This document shows, piece by piece, positions 1 to 6,877 of a stretch of 42,186 nt of DNA (positions within the stretch are counted from its first letter, which is position 1; every line of letters begins with the position of its first letter). Position numbers and translations under genes: made by a program. The stretch is taken from assembly GCA_017380615.1 (NCBI GenBank), contig JAFODQ010000054.1:1-42186 (forward strand), read 5' to 3'. The notes beneath the pieces were generated by a model. The model had not been told where the DNA came from. It saw only the letters and a list, made by a program, of their open reading frames with translations, and did no database searches. Source of the DNA: Clostridia bacterium (GTDB lineage Bacteria; Bacillota; Clostridia; Oscillospirales; Acutalibacteraceae).

Positions 1-1043
1 CCGTCAAATACTGCAAGGCCGTGTTGATGGAAAAGAGGAGCTTTGTTCCTGATTCTTTTTGTAGCGGCTTTACCGAAAAGTCTTTCAACCTCCGAAAGCT
101 TAAGCCCGTCGTTCAGCCTCAGACGGAGCATGATGTACTCCTCGGCTGTGTACCCTTCACAGTCAAACAAAGCCTTATTGCCATCAATGAAGGCTTGTGT
201 ATCTTTTTCGAAATAAAATCTTTTTCCGTCAACAAAGGAGTGGGCTGCAGCACCGATGCCAAGGTAGTTTTCCAAGGTCCAATATTTTGTGTTGTGTCTG
301 CTTTGAAAGCCTTCCTTTGCAAAGTTTGAGATTTCATAGTGAATAAATCCCAGATTCTCAAGATAATCACAGCAGTGGTTATATAAATCGCAGGAAGCGT
401 CGTCATCAGGGAAATTATATTTCTCTTTGAATCTGTGAAAATGTGTGCCCTCTTCAATTTTGAGTATGTATGAGCTGATGTGCTGAATGTCACACTCTTC
501 TATGAATTGCAGCGTTTCTGTGAGGCTTTCCTTGGTTTGTCCGGGTATGCCAAGCATAATATCAAGGGAAATATTATTGATTCCATTTTCTTTGAGAAGG
601 CTTATAACTTCACGGATTCGTGCCTTGTGGGAGACTCGTCCGAGAAGTCGTCTTTCACTGTCAACAGCCGATTGCATTCCAAGAGAAATTCTGTTTACGC
701 CGCATTCCTTGAAAACCTCAATAAGCTCCTCAATTGGTGAGCCGGGATTGCATTCAACGGTTATTTCGCAATCCTTTGTCAGCTTTAAGCTCTCCTTTGA
801 TGTGAGAATGATATCTCTTAGCTGTGAGGGCTTGAGCAAAGATGGTGTGCCGCCGCCCAGATAAAGGGAATCTGAGGGATGTATTTCATTGACAAAATCC
901 GATACCCTTCTCAATGTGGTGATTTCATCAAGCAGAGCTTGTACATATTCCGTCTGCAACGCTTCGCTGCACCTTTGAGAATGAAAATCACAATAAGGGC
1001 ACTTGGATGTGCAGAATGGGATGTGAATATAAACACCGTTCAA
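1..1043 (-). CDS. hemW: HemW-like radical SAM protein, 3' part cut off by window edge
   Basis: The frame reads without a stop from 1043 to the window edge, giving the first 347 codons of a family usually about 375-380 residues long. The N-terminus carries the radical SAM cluster motif CTSKCPYCDF (C11, C15, C18). The Phe after CD is typical of HemW rather than of HemN, which has another Cys there. A GGGTPS SAM-binding motif follows at residues 63-68, and the visible end contains EEYIMLRLRLNDG, as in the C-terminal HemN domain. HemW proteins are thought to be haem chaperones, although many are annotated as oxygen-independent coproporphyrinogen oxidases. The start is a TTG preceded by GAGGTGG; no ATG or GTG lies in frame near it. 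The small Cys-rich gene just upstream is 38 bases away and probably co-transcribed. Confidence 0.93.
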   Translation of the reverse strand, partial: MNGVYIHIPFCTSKCPYCDFHSQRCSEALQTEYVQALLDEITTLRRVSDFVNEIHPSDSLYLGGGTPSLLKPSQLRDIILTSKESLKLTKDCEITVECNPGSPIEELIEVFKECGVNRISLGMQSAVDSERRLLGRVSHKARIREVISLLKENGINNISLDIMLGIPGQTKESLTETLQFIEECDIQHISSYILKIEEGTHFHRFKEKYNFPDDDASCDLYNHCCDYLENLGFIHYEISNFAKEGFQSRHNTKYWTLENYLGIGAAAHSFVDGKRFYFEKDTQAFIDGNKALFDCEGYTAEEYIMLRLRLNDGLKLSEVERLFGKAATKRIRNKAPLFHQHGLAVFD

Positions 1044-1081
1044 AAAATCACCACCTCGGAGCTGATGGTTTGATTATACTA

Positions 1082-1282
1082 TTATTCTCTGTTGTTTTCA
1101 ATACAGTTTTCAATTCGTCTTTTGATAAATGAATTGAGACAGCCGCCGTTTATTGTTTCACATTTCTGGGCATTGAGGCAACGGAGCTTCTTTGTTCCGT
1201 TGTGAAAAGTAGTTTCTTCAAGAATGATGTTTCTCCCGATAACGTTGCAGTATTGTTCAAATGTATAACAATGTTTCTTCAT
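1082..1282 (-). CDS. small Cys-rich protein of unknown function
   Basis: This encodes 66 residues with six cysteines (5, 12, 35, 41, 48, 59) and a basic C-terminal half. There is no signal peptide or membrane segment. The ATG is preceded by ATGAGGTG at good spacing. It sits directly upstream of hemW on the same strand, so the two are likely co-transcribed. The cysteines could bind a metal or form disulfides, but their spacing matches no family I recognise. The gene call rests on the good ribosome site, compact spacing and intact frame. Confidence 0.65.
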   Translation of the reverse strand: MKKHCYTFEQYCNVIGRNIILEETTFHNGTKKLRCLNAQKCETINGGCLNSFIKRRIENCIENNRE

Positions 1283-1371
1283 AAAAGCACCTCATAGGAA
1301 ATTATTATATTAATATTATGCACGAAATATAGCACATATAATCTGTAATATAATCTGATTATACATCATAG

Positions 1372-1403
1372 TTTTTAATAAACTGATAACTGTTTATTAA
1401 AAA
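1372..1403. repeat. perfect 12-bp inverted repeat upstream of bofA-like gene
   Basis: TTTTTAATAAAC at 1372-1383 and GTTTATTAAAAA at 1392-1403 are exact reverse complements with an 8-base spacer. The repeat lies about 20 bases before the BofA-like start, in the divergent region between it and the Cys-rich gene. It could be an operator or a leader hairpin. It is too AT-rich to be a strong terminator. Confidence 0.5.
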
Positions 1404-1422
1404 TTTATAAGGATGTGTTTTT

Positions 1423-1668
1423 ATGGTTTATTTTATGGGAGCTGCACTCGTTTTCTTTGTTTTTCTGATCTTTAAGCACAGTGGTTCATTCTTTAAGTCA
1501 CTGTTTACAAGCACTGTTGGTGGGGTAGGGGCACTCTGTGCTGTGAATGCGCTGTCATATTTCATTCCGTTGAGTATAGGCTTCAATTGGTACACCGTGT
1601 GCTTCTCTGCTCTGTTTTCTGTGCCGGGGGTAATATTTATGCTCGTGTCGGAGGCAGTTTTATTTTAA
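1423..1668 (+). CDS. BofA-like membrane protein (pro-sigma-K processing inhibitor family)
   Basis: This 81-residue hydrophobic protein has about three membrane segments. The C-terminal half, with GGVGALCAVNALSYFIPLSI followed later by SVPGVIFMLVSEAV, resembles the BofA family pattern of a Gly-rich helix, an Asn, a short turn and a final Pro-Gly helix. In Bacillus, BofA sits in the forespore outer membrane with SpoIVFA and holds the protease SpoIVFB inactive until late sporulation. The ATG is preceded by AAGGATG. The gene stands alone here and no sigK or spoIVF gene is visible, so the role is inferred from family resemblance only. Confidence 0.7.
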   Translation: MVYFMGAALVFFVFLIFKHSGSFFKSLFTSTVGGVGALCAVNALSYFIPLSIGFNWYTVCFSALFSVPGVIFMLVSEAVLF

Positions 1669-1686
1669 TCAGTACGCTTTACAGAA

Positions 1687-1869
1687 TTGGTATATTATTA
1701 TAAATGGACTCAAACAGAAAATGCTGGTTGGGTCTTTTTGTTTGATGACAATGCTTCAAATGGTTGCCTGAAGCTTGAGGGTGCATATGCTTTTGCTGCT
1801 GATAACAATGCTGATAGTGTAATTGATATAAACGATTTTCAGGCAATCGTCAATAAAGTGGTAGAATAA
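1687..1869 (+). pseudogene. dockerin-like C-terminal relic
   Basis: The frame ends in a single type I dockerin-style calcium loop: DNNADSVIDINDFQAIVNKV has Asp at loop positions 1, 5 and 12 and Asn at 3, followed by the usual hydrophobic helix. A functional dockerin has two such loops, a signal peptide and a long catalytic or binding module; all are missing. The only start is a weak TTG 18 bases after the BofA-like stop, with no good ribosome site. The best reading is the surviving tail of a deleted secreted or cellulosomal protein. A translated extension of unknown use cannot be excluded. Confidence 0.45.
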
Positions 1870-1896
1870 AATTAACGTGTAAAAATAATAAGTAGG

Positions 1897-1930
1897 CACA
1901 CCTCATTCCGAAGGAATAGATGTGTTTTTT
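1897..1930 (+). terminator. intrinsic terminator after the dockerin relic
   Basis: The hairpin CACA..ATTCC-GAA-GGAAT..TGTG (1897-1924) is followed by six T (1925-1930). It would stop transcription from the BofA-like gene and relic. The T-run abuts the first base of the 147-bp repeat array. Confidence 0.65.
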
Positions 1931-2077
1931 CGCAGAAGGAGAGACTCGCAAGGCAGAGCCTTGCGTTTGCTGCGCAAACACCGATTGTGTTCGGCTTCGC
2001 CGAGAAGAGTTCGAGTCTCTTTCTTGAGAGAAAAAATAAACCCTACACAACCTGGTGGTTGCATAGGATTTATTTGG
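1931..2077. repeat. 147-bp tRNA-3'-end repeat, copy 1
   Basis: This is the first of two tandem copies with an exact period of 147 bases. It starts with the 18 bases of the tRNA-Ser(GCU) 3' end (acceptor plus T-arm, complement strand), CGCAGAAGGAGAGACTCG. Inside, AGAGACTCG (1940-1948) pairs with CGAGTCTCT (2012-2020) and encloses three perfect small hairpins with 3-base loops at 1948-1964, 1965-1979 and 1992-2002. A terminator-like hairpin follows at 2034-2075. The layout is a four-helix, cloverleaf-like fold. No protein reading is supported. Confidence 0.9.
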
Positions 2078-2224
2078 CGCAGAAGGAGAGACTCGCAAGG
2101 CAGAGCCTTGCGTTTGCTGCGCAAACACCGATTGTGTTCGGCTTCGCCGAGGGAGTTCGAGTCTCTTTTTTTGAGCGAAAAAATAAACCCTACACAACCT
2201 GGTGGTTGCATAGGATTCATTTGG
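2078..2224. repeat. 147-bp tRNA-3'-end repeat, copy 2
   Basis: This second copy is nearly identical to copy 1. The main differences are GAGAAGAG versus GAGGGAG and a changed T-run, which compensate so the length stays 147. It ends at the base where the genuine tRNA-Ser(GCU) acceptor begins, so the 18-base tRNA end occurs three times, at 1931, 2078 and 2225. The last bases (2222-2224) encode the CCA of the real tRNA, and the hairpin at 2181-2222 acts as its terminator. Confidence 0.9.
2181..2222 (-). terminator. terminator hairpin behind tRNA-Ser(GCU)
   Basis: On the minus strand, arms 2204-2222 and 2181-2199 pair over 19 positions with three imperfect pairs, around a four-base loop. They are followed by TTTATTTTTT. 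The hairpin begins at the last base of the tRNA. The same hairpin recurs in copy 1 at 2034-2075. Confidence 0.65.
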
Positions 2225-2312
2225 CGCAGAAGGAGAGACTCGAACTCTCGCGCCGGTTTCCCGACCTACGCCCTTAGCAGGGGCGCCTCGTCACCAACTT
2301 GAGTACTTCTGC
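2222..2312 (-). tRNA. tRNA-Ser(GCU)
   Basis: This is a type II tRNA with acceptor GCAGAAG pairing to CTTCTGC, then discriminator G and an encoded CCA. The anticodon loop is CTGCTAA, with anticodon GCT at complement 2276-2278. It has a long variable arm and the T-loop GTTCGAGT. It decodes AGC/AGU. Its 3' end is the source or target of the 147-bp repeats immediately downstream. Confidence 0.95.
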
Positions 2313-2344
2313 ATTGGTAACAATTTTATTGTTATTAAATTTCC

Positions 2345-2373
2345 AAAATGCTGCAGATTAACTGCAGCATTTT
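2345..2373. terminator. strong bidirectional terminator between the two serine tRNAs
   Basis: AAAATGCTGCAG (2345-2356) and CTGCAGCATTTT (2362-2373) form a perfect 12-bp stem with a 5-base loop, just after tRNA-Ser(UGA). It should end that transcript. tRNA-Ser(GCU) therefore needs readthrough or its own promoter; none is obvious in 2313-2345. Confidence 0.75.
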
Positions 2374-2378
2374 GTGTG

Positions 2379-2467
2379 TGGCGCAGAGAGTGGGATTCGA
2401 ACCCACGGTACGTTGCCGTACGACGGTTTTCAAGACCGTTCCGTTATAACCACTTCGGTATCTCTGC
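2379..2467 (-). tRNA. tRNA-Ser(UGA)
   Basis: This type II tRNA has acceptor GCAGAGA pairing with TCTCTGC, discriminator G and encoded CCA. The anticodon stem ACGGT/ACCGT encloses CTTGAAA, with anticodon TGA at complement 2430-2432. A long variable arm and the T-loop GTTCGAAT are present. It decodes UCN serine codons. Confidence 0.95.
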
Positions 2468-2483
2468 ATTTGTTAGCCTTGAT

Positions 2484-2512
2484 ATAGTATCACATCATTC
2501 TCGAAATGTCAA
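2484..2512 (-). promoter_or_regulatory. promoter for tRNA-Ser(UGA)
   Basis: On the minus strand, TTGACA (2507-2512) and TACTAT (2484-2489) are separated by exactly 17 bases, with the tRNA starting 17 bases below the -10 box. This is a near-consensus vegetative promoter. Confidence 0.8.
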
Positions 2513-2599
2513 CCTCTTTTTGTATTATTTTTTAAATTTATTCTATGTCGTTGTTTTTTCAGAAGCTTTGTGCTAGAATTATACCAAGGTGGTGTTTTT

Positions 2600-3019
2600 A
2601 TGGAAATTATCAAAGATATCTGGGGCGTTAACCCTCCGGCGGCATTTGCGACAATCTGCCTTGCCCTTTATTTCATAGGCATGGCTGTTGTGTTTATCTC
2701 TTCTCCGTTAAAGAATGCAGAAAGCTTTTCTGTTAAGCCTGTGGATAATGCAGGTAAAACGGAAATCCGTGTTTATTATGGTGGTATATCCGGCGCATTG
2801 GGTGGCTTTCTTCTTTATCTTGCCTTAGCAACCGGCACAGCGTATTATTCACTCGTTGGGGGAATGTTTTTTGCCACAACAGTTCTTGTCACGAGAACGA
2901 TTTTCCTTTTTGTTGACAAAGGTTGGAAGTGTCCTTACACCAAGCTTGCTATTCCTGCAGAGAGTGCTTTTGTGGTAGCTTTGTGGGTGTGCTTCTTTCT
3001 TGCGCAGAAATATGTATGA
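2600..3019 (+). CDS. DUF4345-like membrane protein
   Basis: This 139-residue protein has four predicted membrane helices. The region RVYYGGISGALGGFLLYLAL followed by a helix and TIFLFVDKGW resembles DUF4345 proteins, small integral membrane proteins of unknown function. The start at 2600 is preferred over an earlier ATG at 2570 because AAGGTGG sits at correct spacing before it. A terminator follows, so it is probably monocistronic. The family assignment is from pattern memory. Confidence 0.65.
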   Translation: MEIIKDIWGVNPPAAFATICLALYFIGMAVVFISSPLKNAESFSVKPVDNAGKTEIRVYYGGISGALGGFLLYLALATGTAYYSLVGGMFFATTVLVTRTIFLFVDKGWKCPYTKLAIPAESAFVVALWVCFFLAQKYV

Positions 3020-3023
3020 TTGC

Positions 3024-3057
3024 AAAAGACATCACATATAAATTGTGGTGTCTTTTT
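3024..3057 (+). terminator. intrinsic terminator after DUF4345-like gene
   Basis: AAAAGACATCACA (3024-3036) pairs with TGTGGTGTCTTTT (3044-3056) with one G-T pair, followed by T. Confidence 0.75.
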
Positions 3058-3112
3058 GTTATTTTGCCTAAATTTTGGCTGTGAAATACTACATTATATT
3101 TTTTCATTACAG

Positions 3113-3141
3113 TTGATTTTAGTGCGATTTTAGTGTAAAAT
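3113..3141 (+). promoter_or_regulatory. promoter for glycogen phosphorylase
   Basis: TTGATT (3113-3118), a 17-base spacer and TAAAAT (3136-3141) lie about 55 bases before the glgP start. Confidence 0.6.
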
Positions 3142-3196
3142 GTATAAATGAACAGGTTAAAAACTGCATTTTTATAATTTTTTTTGGGGGATTTGT

Positions 3197-5608
3197 ATGA
3201 ATTACAAGCTTACAAAGAAGCAAGCAAAGGAAATGCTTGAAAATAAACTTCTTCATTTTTTTGGTATTTCAACCGAAAATGCAACCTATGAGCAGTATTA
3301 TAAAGCTGTTACTATGATTGTCCGTGATATGATGGCACAAGGTAGGGCAGAGCTCACAAAGAAGGCGGATGCAGAGGGCAAAAAGCGTGTCTGCTATCTT
3401 TCGATGGAATTCCTTATGGGTCGCTCCTTGAAGAACACACTTTTCAATCTTAATCTTACAAGCACATTTGAAGGTGTGCTCAAGGATTTTGGCATAAAAT
3501 TAGATAAGCTTTACGATTGCGAGCCTGATGCAGGTCTCGGCAACGGTGGTCTTGGCAGACTGGCAGCATGCTATCTTGATGGTCTTGCAACTCAGGGCTA
3601 TCCCGCAAGAGGCTATTCCATCCTTTATGAATATGGAATTTTCCGCCAGAAGCTTATTGAAGGCAGACAGACCGAGCTTCCGGATAACTGGCTTCCCGGT
3701 GGTGAGGTGTGGCTTGTTCCGAGAGAAAGCAGCTCCGTGAATGTTTGTTTTGAAGGCAGAGTGGAGGAGTTCTGGGATAATCATTATCACCAGGTTGAGA
3801 TTAAGGATGGCAATATTATCCAGGCTGTTCCTTACGATATGTTTGTTGCAGGCAAGGATGGCAAGGGCATCAGTGTGCTTCGTTTGTGGAGTGCCAGGGC
3901 GCCTGAGTTTGATATGAAATCCTTCAATCAGGGCGATTTTATGCGTTCAATGGAACGCCAGGCAATGGCTGAGGTGATCTCCAAGGTGCTTTATCCTATG
4001 GATAATCACCCTGAAGGAAAGTCTCTCAGACTCCGTCAGCAGTATTTCCTCGTTTCTGCATCTGTTCAGGATATTGTCCGCCACCATCTTCGTGAATTTG
4101 GTTCGATTGACACTCTTCCTGAGAAAATTGCAATTCACATCAATGATACTCATCCGACAATGGCAATACCGGAGCTTATGAGAATTCTTCTTGATGAGTG
4201 TGGATATGGCTGGGATGATGCTTGGCGTATTGTTACAAACACAATGGCATATACAAATCACACCGTTATGAGTGAGGCTCTTGAGTGTTGGAGCGAGGAG
4301 CTTGTTAAACGCCTTATTCCTCGTATATACGATATTATTAAAGAGATTGATAATCGCTTCCGTGCCTATGTGTGGGAGAATACACACGATGCAGGATATG
4401 TTGAAAGAACAGCCATCATCTCAAATGGTGCTGTGCGTATGGCAAACCTCTGTGTTGCAACCTGCCACAGTGTAAATGGCGTTTCAGGTCTTCACAGCCA
4501 GATTCTCAAGGATACTCTCTTTAATGATTTTTATAAGCTCACACCAAATAAGTTCACAAATGTTACAAACGGTATTGCTCACAGACGCTGGCTTTGTCAG
4601 GCAAACCCTGAGCTTACAAAATTTATAACAGAGCTTCTTGGTGATGATAAATTTGTTTATGATGCAGAGAATCTTTCAAGGCTTGTTGCCTTCAAGGATG
4701 ATGAGGCTGTTCTTGAAAGACTTGCCGAAATCAAGCGTTCAAACAAAGAAAGCTTTGCAAAGCGCATCTTTAAGCAGACCGGTGTTCAGCTTAATCTTGA
4801 TTCAATCTTCGATGTTCAGGTTAAGCGTCTTCATGAATATAAGCGTCAGCACCTTAATGCGTTTAATATCGTTTCCGAGTATCTTGCAATCAAAGAAAAT
4901 CCCGACGGTGATTTTGTTCCGAAAACTTATATCTTCGGTGCTAAGGCTGCTCCCGGTTACTATGTTGCACAGCGTATTATCAGCATGATTCTTGAGCTTG
5001 CAGACATGATTAATAACGATCCCGATATGAGAGACCGTCTTAAGGTTATTTATGTTGAGGATTATAATGTTACAAATGCTGAAAGACTTATGCCTGCGGC
5101 GGATGTTTCAGAGCAGATTTCACTTGCAGGTAAGGAGGCGAGCGGCACAGGTAACATGAAGCTCATGATGAACGGTGCACTCACAATCGGTACTCTTGAT
5201 GGTGCCAATGTTGAGATTCATGAATCCGTGGGAGATGACAATATGTTCCTCTTCGGTATGCACACAGAAGAGGTTAACAAGCTTCGTCAGAGTGGTTACA
5301 ATCCTCAGAATTATTACAATAACAATCCTGAAATCCGTAAGGTGCTTGATTTCATTTCCCATGGTGGTATAAACGGCAAGGATTTCTCCGATATTTCAAG
5401 CACAATCATTCACCACGATCCGTTTATGGTGCTTGCTGATTTTGCTGATTATCAGAGAGCACAGAAGAAGGTTCGTGAGACCTTCCTTGATAAGAAAAAA
5501 TGGAACCAGATGTCTCTTATGAATATCGCTCTTTCGGGCAGATTTGCTGCGGACCGTGCAATAAACGAATATGCTGAAAATATATGGAATACACAAAAAA
5601 TGAGTTGA
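3197..5608 (+). CDS. glgP: glycogen/alpha-glucan phosphorylase (GT35)
   Basis: This 803-residue enzyme has the full family length. It releases glucose-1-phosphate from the non-reducing ends of glycogen or maltodextrin in the cytoplasm. Family signatures are present throughout: RVCYLSMEFLMGR near residue 65, GLGNGGLGRLAACYLDGLA near 115, HINDTHPTMAIPELMR near 315, FDVQVKRLHEYKRQ near 540, and EASGTGNMKLMMNGALTIG near 650. The pyridoxal-phosphate lysine is K655 in that last motif. The start follows GGGGGA, and the gene has its own promoter. No other glycogen gene is next to it. No terminator is evident after it before the next promoter. Confidence 0.97.
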   Translation: MNYKLTKKQAKEMLENKLLHFFGISTENATYEQYYKAVTMIVRDMMAQGRAELTKKADAEGKKRVCYLSMEFLMGRSLKNTLFNLNLTSTFEGVLKDFGIKLDKLYDCEPDAGLGNGGLGRLAACYLDGLATQGYPARGYSILYEYGIFRQKLIEGRQTELPDNWLPGGEVWLVPRESSSVNVCFEGRVEEFWDNHYHQVEIKDGNIIQAVPYDMFVAGKDGKGISVLRLWSARAPEFDMKSFNQGDFMRSMERQAMAEVISKVLYPMDNHPEGKSLRLRQQYFLVSASVQDIVRHHLREFGSIDTLPEKIAIHINDTHPTMAIPELMRILLDECGYGWDDAWRIVTNTMAYTNHTVMSEALECWSEELVKRLIPRIYDIIKEIDNRFRAYVWENTHDAGYVERTAIISNGAVRMANLCVATCHSVNGVSGLHSQILKDTLFNDFYKLTPNKFTNVTNGIAHRRWLCQANPELTKFITELLGDDKFVYDAENLSRLVAFKDDEAVLERLAEIKRSNKESFAKRIFKQTGVQLNLDSIFDVQVKRLHEYKRQHLNAFNIVSEYLAIKENPDGDFVPKTYIFGAKAAPGYYVAQRIISMILELADMINNDPDMRDRLKVIYVEDYNVTNAERLMPAADVSEQISLAGKEASGTGNMKLMMNGALTIGTLDGANVEIHESVGDDNMFLFGMHTEEVNKLRQSGYNPQNYYNNNPEIRKVLDFISHGGINGKDFSDISSTIIHHDPFMVLADFADYQRAQKKVRETFLDKKKWNQMSLMNIALSGRFAADRAINEYAENIWNTQKMS

Positions 5609-5664
5609 TTTTTCGGCTTTTTGACGAAAATTGAGTGAAGCTGTATATTTGCAATAAAATTAAC

Positions 5665-5693
5665 TTGACTTTTCCCTTTGTTTAAGGTAATCT
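5665..5693 (+). promoter_or_regulatory. promoter for the GGTTNN-repeat membrane protein
   Basis: TTGACT (5665-5670), a 17-base spacer and TAATCT (5688-5693) lie 63 bases upstream of the start at 5757. Confidence 0.6.
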
Positions 5694-5756
5694 ATGATTG
5701 TCTAAAAAGAAAGTTATGCTGTCTTAAAGGCACAAATTGAAAGGGGTATTTTACCA

Positions 5757-6725
5757 ATGAAAAACTCTGATATGAAGATTATTGCTATCATTCTCAGTAT
5801 AGCTCTCTTCTTCACAATCCTCACAAGCAATGCAGTGTCAATCGCTTCTGTTATCTTGCTCGCACGCGATGGTGTGGTAGCTGAGGGTGCAGATGCTCCT
5901 GCAGATCAGCAGGGTGGCACAACAAACAATGGTGGCACTACAACAAACAATGGTGGCACAACAACAAACAACGGTGGCACAACAACAAACAACGGTGGCA
6001 CAACAAACAATGGTGGCACAACAAACAATGGTGGCACAACAAACACAACACCTTCAGGTGACAGTGGTGCAACAAATTCTGATGATCCAATCTTGAAGGA
6101 TCCTCTTGCAGCATACCAGAAGGCTGCTAAGGATATCCACGAGAAGGGTTCAGCTGGTTACAAGAAGAAAGCATGGCAGGCAGTTGAAGGCGACCTTCAG
6201 CTCAGCAAGTTCAGCTTCCTCGCTGGTACACTTACAAGCCTTGTTAAGAGCTTCATGACAGAAGAGTCAGCAGCTGAAGAAAAGGTTAACGAGAAGGGTT
6301 CAGAGGATGCTATGAACCGTATGCCAATCAGTGACTGTGCAAGCAGCTACATCAAGAGCGCAACTGCAGTTAAAGAAGGCGATGGCTATGTTATCACAAT
6401 CGTTATGAACGATCAGGTTAACCCATCATATAACGATGCAGACGGTCTTGTTAAGATGTCAAGAGACTTCCTTGATATGAAGGATGTTATCAACACTGTT
6501 GCAACAGATCCAACTGTTTCAAAGGTTGTTAGCAAGGTTGATGGTACAATCACATATAAGGAATTCACAATCACAGCAAAGATGAACGCAAATGGTCAGT
6601 TCACTGATATCGTTCACTACAGTGTTGCAGCTATGGAAGCTGATGTTTCAGCTGTTGCAGTTGGTGATCTCCATGCATCAGGTGCTCTTGCATTCAACGC
6701 TCACTACTACGACTTTGTTTATTAA
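5757..6725 (+). CDS. membrane-anchored protein with Gly-Thr-Asn repeat stalk
   Basis: This encodes 322 residues. A membrane helix at about 7-36 is followed by a low-complexity stalk at 53-96 made of seven GGTTNN/GGTTTNN units, and then a soluble extracellular domain. An uncleaved signal anchor is likely. The last 60 residues align with the end of the 362-residue protein encoded next (ITYKEFTITAKMN / LRYHDCSVVVEFN, ending HYYDFVY / YVIVKDFRY), so the two are diverged paralogues of one architecture. Codon choice is rich in AAG, ATC and AAC, unlike its neighbour, which hints at high expression. It has its own promoter and terminator. I do not recognise the domain; the function is unknown. Confidence 0.85.
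   Translation: MKNSDMKIIAIILSIALFFTILTSNAVSIASVILLARDGVVAEGADAPADQQGGTTNNGGTTTNNGGTTTNNGGTTTNNGGTTNNGGTTNNGGTTNTTPSGDSGATNSDDPILKDPLAAYQKAAKDIHEKGSAGYKKKAWQAVEGDLQLSKFSFLAGTLTSLVKSFMTEESAAEEKVNEKGSEDAMNRMPISDCASSYIKSATAVKEGDGYVITIVMNDQVNPSYNDADGLVKMSRDFLDMKDVINTVATDPTVSKVVSKVDGTITYKEFTITAKMNANGQFTDIVHYSVAAMEADVSAVAVGDLHASGALAFNAHYYDFVY
5913..6044 (+). repeat. in-gene 18/21-bp tandem repeat coding the GGTTNN stalk
   Basis: GGTGGCACAACAAACAAT-type units of 18 or 21 bases repeat seven times in frame. The units are near identical in DNA, so copy number may vary between strains by slippage without loss of frame. Confidence 0.85.
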
Positions 6726-6746
6726 TTAAATACATAAAGTTACTTA

Positions 6747-6776
6747 AACCGACTTGCGAACGCAGGTCGGTTTTTT
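6747..6776 (+). terminator. intrinsic terminator
   Basis: AACCGACTTGCG (6747-6758), loop AA, and CGCAGGTCGGTT (6761-6772) are followed by T to 6776. There is one mispair in a 12-bp stem. Confidence 0.85.
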
Positions 6777-6800
6777 GTTATCTTAGTTTATCTGATTGTG

Positions 6801-6829
6801 TTGACTATTCCTTTACAATTTTATATAAT
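6801..6829 (+). promoter_or_regulatory. strong promoter for the 6878-9774 gene group
   Basis: TTGACT (6801-6806), a 17-base spacer and consensus TATAAT (6824-6829) precede the start at 6878. No terminator is seen until 9775, so five genes may share this promoter. Confidence 0.75.
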
Positions 6830-6877
6830 TATAATGTATATTTGTATAAATAAGACTTTGTGTAAAGGATATTAGGT

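Noticed and set aside
21-1073. Plus-strand frames over the first kilobase
   Set aside because: They lie opposite the hemW coding frame, which has clear radical SAM motifs. None has a ribosome site or recognisable domain.
1931-2224. CRISPR-like array
   Set aside because: There are only two units of 147 bp with no unique spacers. The repeated part is the whole unit, and it matches a tRNA end.
1850-2302. Several overlapping open frames on both strands across the 147-bp repeats
   Set aside because: They merely read through tRNA and hairpin repeats, have no ribosome sites, and repeat the same peptides in each unit.
2376-2576. Plus-strand 66-residue frame
   Set aside because: It is the complement of tRNA-Ser(UGA) and its promoter; there is no ribosome site.
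5887-6096. Second reading frame over the GGTTNN repeats
   Set aside because: The 18/21-bp repeats stay open in more than one frame. The frame with a signal anchor and a conserved C-terminus is the real one.
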